Under the pieces are notes generated by a model. That model ran no database searches. It saw only the letters and a list, made by a program, of their open reading frames with translations, and was not told the origin of the DNA. From contig USGP01000004.1 of the NCBI GenBank assembly GCA_900554315.1, forward strand, positions 10,362 through 74,361: a stretch of 64,000 bases of DNA, written 5' to 3'. Positions 58,948-64,000 of the stretch are shown in pieces. Position 1 is the stretch's first letter. Every line of letters starts with the position of its first letter. The DNA comes from an uncultured Mycoplasmatota bacterium (GTDB lineage Bacteria > Bacillota_I > Bacilli_A > RF39 > UBA660). The translations under genes and the position numbers were made by a program.

Positions 58948-59304
58948 GTGAACTATAATTTATGTATTTTAAATTCACTCAAAGTTATTGATCTACTTCA
59001 AAAAAATTCTTTATGTAGCGAAAAATACTCTTTAGGTTGTGATAAGCCTTATTTGGGACCAGATTGTAATCCTATATATTATAATACACGTCCTATTTCA
59101 CTATATAAACGTGATGGTAGTATTTTTATGTTAAATACTTATCAAGTTTTTCGTGTAGAAAAAGTTTCTAAAAATTGTGTTTTATTGCAAGCTCTTTCTG
59201 GTACTAATCCTAATTTTTCTGCTACTGGAGAATTTGTTTCGATTTCCCCTGGTTGTTTTTGTGTTATACGCTCTTTTCCTGATACTTCTATCACTTGTAT
59301 ATAG
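58948..59304 (+). CDS. CotY/ExsY-like Cys-containing coat protein, copy 1
   Basis: 118 residues. It shares with the next gene the block LGCDKPYLGPxCNxIxYNTRPI and a late CFCVIRSFPDT segment, matching the CotY/CotZ/ExsY coat family. It lacks the Cys-rich N-terminus of the family (8 Cys in total). Such proteins self-assemble as disulphide-linked layers around spores. Start is GTG at 58948 with SD AGAGGTGG. A TTGACA (58863-58868) lies upstream, but I did not identify a clear mother-cell sigma-factor box. Confidence 0.75.
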   Translation: MNYNLCILNSLKVIDLLQKNSLCSEKYSLGCDKPYLGPDCNPIYYNTRPISLYKRDGSIFMLNTYQVFRVEKVSKNCVLLQALSGTNPNFSATGEFVSISPGCFCVIRSFPDTSITCI

Positions 59305-59319
59305 AAAGGAGGAGATGAT

Positions 59320-59724
59320 ATGAGTTGCGGAGATGTAAAAAAAGATTGTGGTTGTCTTGCGGATATCTTAAAGAAAATTTTATTGTTACAAAGACAAGAT
59401 TATGATAATGAACATTATAGTGGTTGTGATAAGCCTTATTTAGGTCCTATTTGCAACACTATCTGCTATAACACTCGTCCTATTATGTTATATAATTGTT
59501 GTACTGGTACTCCTTGGACTTTTTCTTATACTATTAATAATCAAACTTCAACATCTGATGTATTTAGAATTGAAGCTATTGATGATTGCTGCTGTACATG
59601 TCGAATTCTTTATTTAGATCCAACAACGAATCGTTATCTTGGCACTTCAGAGTTTTTCACTATTAACTTAGATTGTGTTGGAGCTCTTCGTTGTCTTCCA
59701 GATACATTTATTGATTTATGCTAA
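59320..59724 (+). CDS. CotY/ExsY-like Cys-rich coat protein, copy 2
   Basis: 134 residues with about 15 Cys. It starts MSCGDVKKDCGCLADILKKIL, the typical CotY/ExsY/CotZ N-terminus, and ends with LDCVGALRCLPDTF. This is the strongest sign that the organism makes spores with a Cys-rich outer coat or crust. SD AAAGGAGGAG lies 15 bases after the first copy, so the two are co-transcribed. It ends in a strong bidirectional terminator. Confidence 0.85.
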   Translation: MSCGDVKKDCGCLADILKKILLLQRQDYDNEHYSGCDKPYLGPICNTICYNTRPIMLYNCCTGTPWTFSYTINNQTSTSDVFRIEAIDDCCCTCRILYLDPTTNRYLGTSEFFTINLDCVGALRCLPDTFIDLC

Positions 59725-59758
59725 ATAAAAAAGACAGGATAACTTCCTGTCTTTTTAA
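59725..59758. terminator. Bidirectional terminator
   Basis: AAAAAAGACAGG/CCTGTCTTTTT stem (59727-59756) between the coat protein gene and the TPM-domain gene. Confidence 0.88.
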
Positions 59759-60657
59759 AATCCTCGAGAACTTCCTCCACCGCCGGATGATCCTCCGCCT
59801 CCTGAGAAACCTCCCCCAGAAAAACCACCGCCGGAAAATCCTCCTCCACCTCCATAGAAGAATATTCCATTGATTCCACATTGGCCCAATATTGCTAAAA
59901 CAACTTCAATTCCAATTCCTGTTGATAAAATCTCAGGAATTTTAAGAATAGAGTAACCAATTAATAAAATATTTAGAATTCCTAAAAAAATCATTCCAAA
60001 TTTCATTGCACTATTTATGCGATAAGTCCTTCTTTTTATCATTAGTAGGCATCCCCAGAAAATTCCTAATAATGTAAATCCAAACATGCAGAATATCGCT
60101 GCTGGATCTACTTCTTGAGATTGAGAAGGGTTTGTTATGTTAATATCACTTACATCTAAATTATAGTTTTCTGCAATTTTTTTATAGAATGCATCATAAC
60201 CATTTTTAATTCCTTTATTCCATTTATCATCTTTTAAATATGGAATAATATATTCATCTTGATATCTTCCTGTTAATCCATCTGGTAACATTCCTTCTAG
60301 TCCATATCCTACTTCTACTCTAAATTGTCTTTCTTCTTTTGCTAGAAGTAATAACAAACCATTATTTTTATCTTTATCCCCTATTCCAAATTCTCTGAAT
60401 AAACCTGTTGCATATTCTTCTAAACTTTCGCCTTCTAAATCGGGGACTGTTACTACTACAATTTGAACAGTTGTTTCTTGTTCTAAGGCAACTGACTTTT
60501 CCAAGATGTATTGTTCTGTTTCCTCAGATAAAATATCAGCATAATCATTTACGTAAAATTCTTTGGTTGGTTCTACTAATGCATTGGCATGGATTGGTAC
60601 TAAAAAGAATACCAGTGTAATACAACTTAATATTATTGCTTTTATTTTTTTTTGCAT
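59755..60657 (-). CDS. TPM-domain membrane protein (YgcG family)
   Basis: About 300 residues: N-terminal signal/anchor, an extracellular TPM (phosphatase-like) domain with VNDYADILSEETEQYI, VQIVVVTVPDLEG and RQFRVEVGYGLEGMLPD, then two or three membrane segments and a Gly/Ser-rich tail (GGGFSGGGFSGGG). LemA and YgcG-type proteins are commonly paired in bacteria, as here. The ATG at 60657 has better SD spacing than the one six bases upstream. Confidence 0.88.
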   Translation of the reverse strand: MQKKIKAIILSCITLVFFLVPIHANALVEPTKEFYVNDYADILSEETEQYILEKSVALEQETTVQIVVVTVPDLEGESLEEYATGLFREFGIGDKDKNNGLLLLLAKEERQFRVEVGYGLEGMLPDGLTGRYQDEYIIPYLKDDKWNKGIKNGYDAFYKKIAENYNLDVSDINITNPSQSQEVDPAAIFCMFGFTLLGIFWGCLLMIKRRTYRINSAMKFGMIFLGILNILLIGYSILKIPEILSTGIGIEVVLAILGQCGINGIFFYGGGGGFSGGGFSGGGFSGGGGSSGGGGSSRGF

Positions 60658-60671
60658 ATTCATTCCTATTT

Positions 60672-60697
60672 TAAAAAAGAAGAATTGGTATTCTTCT
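60672..60697 (-). terminator. Hairpin between lemA and the TPM gene
   Basis: AGAAGAAT/ATTCTTCT stem (60678-60697) and a T run on the minus strand, inside the operon. It probably weakens readthrough from lemA to the TPM gene. Confidence 0.6.
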
Positions 60698-61265
60698 ATT
60701 CACTAAAATCTACTTCTGGTACTTCTTTTTTACTGTCGTCAGCTTCAAAATATTCTTTTTCTTCGAAGCCACTTATAGATGCAATAATATTAGTAGGAAT
60801 TTTTTTGATTTTTGCATTGTATTCTTTTACAGCAGCATTATAATCTCGCCTAGCTGTTGATATTCTATTTTCTGTTCCTGCTAACTCATCTTGTAAATTA
60901 ATAAAATTTTGACTAGCTTTTAAATCTGGATAATTTTCTACGATTACCATTAAGTCATTTAATGCTCCAGTTAATTCATTATTTGCTTCTGCTTGTTCTT
61001 CTATTCCTTTCGCATTAACTAAATTTTCTCTTGCTGTAGTAACTTTTTCAATTGCCTCATCTTCGTGATCTGCATATCCTTTTACCGTATTTACTAAATT
61101 AGGTACAAGATCTGCTCTTCTTTCTAGTTGTACTTCAACATCAGCGTATTTATTATCTACGCTTTCTTCTAATGTAACTAAACCATTATAGCTACTTACA
61201 AATATCATAATAATTGCAAGAATAATTACAACTATTACACCAATAATAATATAACTTTTCTTCAT
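60696..61265 (-). CDS. lemA: LemA family protein
   Basis: 189 residues: an N-terminal membrane segment (about 5-25, out-facing helical domain), then the long alpha-helical LemA domain with VDNKYADVEVQLERRADLVPNLVNTVKGYA and the late LQDELAGTENRISTARRDYNAAV block. ATG at 61265 after GGAGGAAA. LemA's biochemical role is not firmly known; pairing with TPM proteins suggests a membrane-quality or envelope function. Confidence 0.93.
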   Translation of the reverse strand: MKKSYIIIGVIVVIILAIIMIFVSSYNGLVTLEESVDNKYADVEVQLERRADLVPNLVNTVKGYADHEDEAIEKVTTARENLVNAKGIEEQAEANNELTGALNDLMVIVENYPDLKASQNFINLQDELAGTENRISTARRDYNAAVKEYNAKIKKIPTNIIASISGFEEKEYFEADDSKKEVPEVDFSE

Positions 61266-61316
61266 ATTTTCCTCCATTACTATTATTGTACCTATAAAAG
61301 TTACAAAAGTAAATGG

Positions 61317-61604
61317 TTAAAGTCTGATTATGTCTATTATATCTTTAATGGCTATTATTTCGTTGTCAATTGTCAGTACATTTTCTTTTGTTTTGGTAAC
61401 TAAACTTGTATGATATACTTTATCTTTCGTTATTATTTTTACTGGAATATTATAAGAATACCCTAAAGTTTCAAAAATATGTGTTAATTCATCTTCTACC
61501 TTGTTTTTATTTTGTTGTGGTTTCTCTGTAGGATAATATACTTGTCTATTATTATCTTTTGGTTTACAGTTTGTATTTTTGTAAAGTTCTGGTAATTTTT
61601 TCAT
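61317..61604 (-). CDS. Small Sm-like domain protein, 95 residues
   Basis: Unrecognised as a named family. The N-terminus is low complexity (Asn, Gln, Lys, Pro). The C-terminal half (about 50-95) has the five-strand rhythm of an Sm/SH3-like barrel: VKIITKDKVYHTSLV, ENVLTIDNEII, IKDIIDIIRL. SD GAAGGAGAG. It is divergent from rodA. RNA binding is a possibility by fold, not shown. Confidence 0.6.
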   Translation of the reverse strand: MKKLPELYKNTNCKPKDNNRQVYYPTEKPQQNKNKVEDELTHIFETLGYSYNIPVKIITKDKVYHTSLVTKTKENVLTIDNEIIAIKDIIDIIRL

Positions 61605-61661
61605 AAAATATCTCTCCTTCGTGATATTTTATGTTTTTTAGATATAAAATTTGCACATTTT

Positions 61662-61670
61662 TGGTATAAT
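61662..61670 (+). promoter_or_regulatory. Extended -10 promoter of the rodA-like gene
   Basis: TGG-TATAAT (61662-61670) with no good -35 box, 20 bases before the ATG at 61690. Confidence 0.5.
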
Positions 61671-61689
61671 ATATAGCGAGGAGATTATT

Positions 61690-62817
61690 ATGACGGTAAA
61701 AAGATTAAACAAAAAAATATTAATTCCTATTTGTATTATGGCAATTATCAGTATTATTACTATATATAGTGCTTTAACATATACGTCTAGCGATCAGGGA
61801 AACTTAGCGTTAAAACAAGCTTTATGGTATTGTATTGGTGCACTTTTAGTTGCTTTTTTAATTCATATGAAAAATGAGTATTTATATCGGCATACTGTTT
61901 TTCTCTATGTTTTTGGAAATATTTTATTGCTGGGACTTTTATTATTTGCTGATCCTGTTAATAATAGTAAATGTTGGTTTACAATTCCTGGTATTGGTAG
62001 TATTCAACCTAGTGAATTTATGAAAATTTTTATTATGTTGATGTTAGCTACGATGATTCATAACTTTCGGAGTGATTATAAAAATCCTACTTTAAAGCAA
62101 GAATTTATTTTTATTTTAAAAACTTTAGGAATTGTTTTGATTCCTTCTATTTTAACTTTTTTACAACCTGATACTGGGGCTGTTATTATTTATTTCATTA
62201 TCTATTTTTGTATGATGTTTGTTTCGGGTATTCGAATACGATGGTTTGTGATTGCTGGTGGAATTGTACTTGCTCTGTTAGCGTTTATATTTGGTCTATT
62301 CTTTTTACAACAGAATTTATTTATTGATTTATTTGGTACTGATTTATTTTACCGATTTGAACGTATTTTTAATTGGCAAAGTGGTACAGGACTACAATTA
62401 GAAAATGCATTAGCAGCGATTGGTTCTGCAGGATTGTTTGGACATGGGTTTAATCATACTCCAATTTATTTTCCAGAGTCTTCTACAGATTTTATTTTTG
62501 CGGTCTATGCTTCTAATTTTGGACTTCTTGGTGTTATCTTTCTACTTGGTGTTATTATTTATTTTGATACTAATATTATTTTACTTGCTAAGAGAAAATT
62601 AGTAGATACTGATAAATATATTTTAGCTGGAATACTTGGAATGTTATTATTTCAACAGGTTCAAAATATTGGTATGACGGTTGGATTATTACCTATTACA
62701 GGTATTACTCTTCCATTTATTTCTTATGGTGGTTCTAGTTTACTTTCTTATATGATTATTGTGGGTATTATTTTAAATATTTCTATGGAAAAAGCTAGGC
62801 ATTATAAATATAGATAA
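61690..62817 (+). CDS. rodA: SEDS glycosyltransferase, RodA-like
   Basis: Polytopic peptidoglycan polymerase of cell elongation, 375 residues, about ten membrane segments. GSIQPSEFMK, LQPDTGAVII, the catalytic Asp in SSTDFIFAV, and PITGITLPFISYGGSSLL are intact. The last block with SSLLSYM favours RodA over FtsW. ATG at 61690 with SD GCGAGGAG; the upstream in-frame start lacks an SD. No mreB or PBP gene is adjacent. Confidence 0.87.
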   Translation: MTVKRLNKKILIPICIMAIISIITIYSALTYTSSDQGNLALKQALWYCIGALLVAFLIHMKNEYLYRHTVFLYVFGNILLLGLLLFADPVNNSKCWFTIPGIGSIQPSEFMKIFIMLMLATMIHNFRSDYKNPTLKQEFIFILKTLGIVLIPSILTFLQPDTGAVIIYFIIYFCMMFVSGIRIRWFVIAGGIVLALLAFIFGLFFLQQNLFIDLFGTDLFYRFERIFNWQSGTGLQLENALAAIGSAGLFGHGFNHTPIYFPESSTDFIFAVYASNFGLLGVIFLLGVIIYFDTNIILLAKRKLVDTDKYILAGILGMLLFQQVQNIGMTVGLLPITGITLPFISYGGSSLLSYMIIVGIILNISMEKARHYKYR

Positions 62818-62848
62818 AAAAAAACGGATTGATTGTCCGTTTTTTTTA
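62815..62848. terminator. Bidirectional terminator
   Basis: AAACGGA/TCCGTTT stem (62822-62842) with flanking A and T runs, between convergent genes. Confidence 0.85.
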
Positions 62849-63631
62849 TTCTTGTTTTAATCCACAATTTGGACAGTAATTTCCTGTTACTTGTCTTCCA
62901 CATCGTGGACAGAATCTATTTTTCGTAGTTCCTAAATTCGTTGCTTCCTGAGCTGCTATTTTTACTTTCTTTAAAGAGATGGAATATAAGAATATAATAA
63001 AGGCTACAAAGACTATAAGTATCATTCCTGATGCGCTAAAGCAACAATAGTCATATATTCCATGATATATTGTTGGTATAACAATACTTTTTATTTTGTT
63101 CATCTTTGCTTTTTTTGGTGATCCATATTTTTCGTGGTATCTAGCTAAGCTTAAGTAGTATCCCATAGCGATACCATAACATACATGTCCAGGTATTGCT
63201 AGTAATCCTCTCATAATTCCTACTTGGATACTTCCTATACCAAATACATATAAAATATTTTCAAATGCAGCAAAGCCTAATGCTACAAAGACGGCATATA
63301 CCACAATATCGTATACTTCATCAAATTCTTTATCTAAATAACCAATATAATATGTCATTAACCATTTGCATAATTCTTCTAAAAAAGCAATTGATATAAA
63401 GACATATATACAAAATTCGATAAAATTCATCGTCTGAACATCATTTTTTAAAAATGGTAAAAGTATTACTAAGATATCTGTTAATGCTAGTACTAAAAAA
63501 CAAGATACAATTCCTGCAAAGAATAATTTTACTAATAAATAGGTAGGTTCTTTGTGCCTATCTTTTTTATAAATATAGATTCCTAATAAAATAACAGGAA
63601 GGATTGCAATGATTAATAACTCTTCTTTCAT
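62846..63631 (-). CDS. PrsW-like membrane protease with C-terminal zinc ribbon
   Basis: 261 residues, about seven membrane segments. PrsW-family glutamic-type motifs are visible: LEELCKWL near the start of the catalytic region, FDEVYDIVVYAVFVALGFAAFENILY, and a His in IPGHVCYGIAMGYYL. PrsW cleaves an anti-sigma factor in Bacillus. The C-terminus adds a zinc ribbon (FCPRCGRQVTGNYCPNCG) after the last segment, which is not part of standard PrsW. SD TAGGAGGGA. No RsiW-like gene lies next to it. Confidence 0.85.
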   Translation of the reverse strand: MKEELLIIAILPVILLGIYIYKKDRHKEPTYLLVKLFFAGIVSCFLVLALTDILVILLPFLKNDVQTMNFIEFCIYVFISIAFLEELCKWLMTYYIGYLDKEFDEVYDIVVYAVFVALGFAAFENILYVFGIGSIQVGIMRGLLAIPGHVCYGIAMGYYLSLARYHEKYGSPKKAKMNKIKSIVIPTIYHGIYDYCCFSASGMILIVFVAFIIFLYSISLKKVKIAAQEATNLGTTKNRFCPRCGRQVTGNYCPNCGLKQE

Positions 63632-63665
63632 ACATCCCTCCTATTCTATCTACTATAAGTATACT

Positions 63666-64000
63666 CTATCTATTTTTCTTTTTCAATTGCTTTTTTGGTT
63701 TATAGATGTGAGAAAATATTTTTGATGTTTCATATATAATAATATTACTTTTATTTATCGCTATTGTTTTTCCTAAGGCTTTTCCACCTATCGTTAATGA
63801 TGCAACAATTGCTGCAACAATTAAGCTTGTAAAAAAAGTATTTGTATTTAGTTGACTAGCAATAATCAGAGAAATACTAGTAGAAGCAGCACCTGATACT
63901 ACACCACAAATATCCCCTATGACGTCACAACAAAAGTTAGATACTTTGTCTGCATTTTTTATCATCTTTACTGCAATATCTGCACCTTTTACTTTTCTGG
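63666..64000 (-). CDS. Small multi-helix membrane protein, N-terminus cut by window edge
   Basis: The frame stays open to the right edge, so the start is missing. At least 110 residues with two or three hydrophobic segments (about VIGDICGVVSGAASTSISLII and FFTSLIVAAIVASLTIGGKAL) and a Lys-rich C-terminus. The NFCCDVIGDICG block resembles small proteins often annotated CorB-like in Firmicutes; I cannot confirm this. An ATG at 63965 is possible but lacks an SD. Confidence 0.55.
   Translation of the reverse strand, partial: RKVKGADIAVKMIKNADKVSNFCCDVIGDICGVVSGAASTSISLIIASQLNTNTFFTSLIVAAIVASLTIGGKALGKTIAINKSNIIIYETSKIFSHIYKPKKQLKKKNR

Overview
This window is AT-rich, standard-code DNA (TGA is used as a stop, for example at 9966 and 2397) from a Gram-positive bacterium of the Bacilli. 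The gene set fits that lineage: PolC, DnaI, the mraZ-rsmH-ftsL-pbp cell-division cluster, a T-box in front of thrS, ComEA/ComEC, SMC, and ribosomal protein S15 near PNPase. CotY/ExsY-like coat proteins and a YjcZ-like miniprotein suggest a spore former or a close relative. The many hypothetical membrane proteins suggest an uncultured, probably gut-associated, Bacilli or Erysipelotrichia-like genome. That placement is inference. Genes are tightly packed and no gene-free stretch exceeds 300 bases. I saw no tRNA, rRNA, CRISPR array, insertion sequence or prophage.

Layout, left to right. 1-415: partial guanine deaminase. 429-7144 (minus): mraZ, rsmH, ftsL and a PASTA-type PBP, followed by three single-pass membrane proteins of unknown role. 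7279-10610: a hypothetical gene, then a threonine T-box operon encoding a 121-residue unknown protein and a ThrS lacking its TGS domain. 10618-18059: M23 peptidase, hypothetical, dnaI, comEC, comEA, a GdpP-like DHH phosphodiesterase and ftsW. 18192-18992 (plus): YjcZ-like miniprotein and peptide deformylase. 18985-23324 (minus): three tandem M3-like zinc peptidases. 23400-30724: a short-armed smc, unknown proteins, a lipoprotein and a degenerate NodB-like protein. 30774-36291: pnp, rpsO, a cation antiporter and a VanY-TruB fusion. 36341-44948: a J-domain/LysM membrane protein, a lipoprotein, polC and two unknowns. 45064-49240: ferredoxin, twin zinc-ribbon membrane proteins, rluB, an orphan sensor kinase and a small Xre regulator.

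49269-58741 (minus) is the most unusual part. Two consecutive cassettes share one plan: near-identical promoter, stem-loop at the predicted mRNA 5' end, two WXG100-size proteins, twin hairpins, a small helical protein, a large Ser/Thr/Pro-rich protein with a C-terminal membrane anchor, and a DUF4176 protein. The second cassette adds a coiled-coil protein and an NlpC/P60 hydrolase without a signal peptide. This looks like a type VII secretion substrate locus, but no EssC-type ATPase or other core component lies in the window.

58948-64000: two CotY/ExsY-like proteins, TPM-domain protein, LemA, an Sm-like small protein, RodA, a PrsW-like protease with a zinc ribbon, and a partial membrane protein. 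Cell-envelope functions (PBP, FtsW, RodA, M23, VanY, LysM, NlpC/P60, NodB-like, LemA/TPM) are strikingly frequent.
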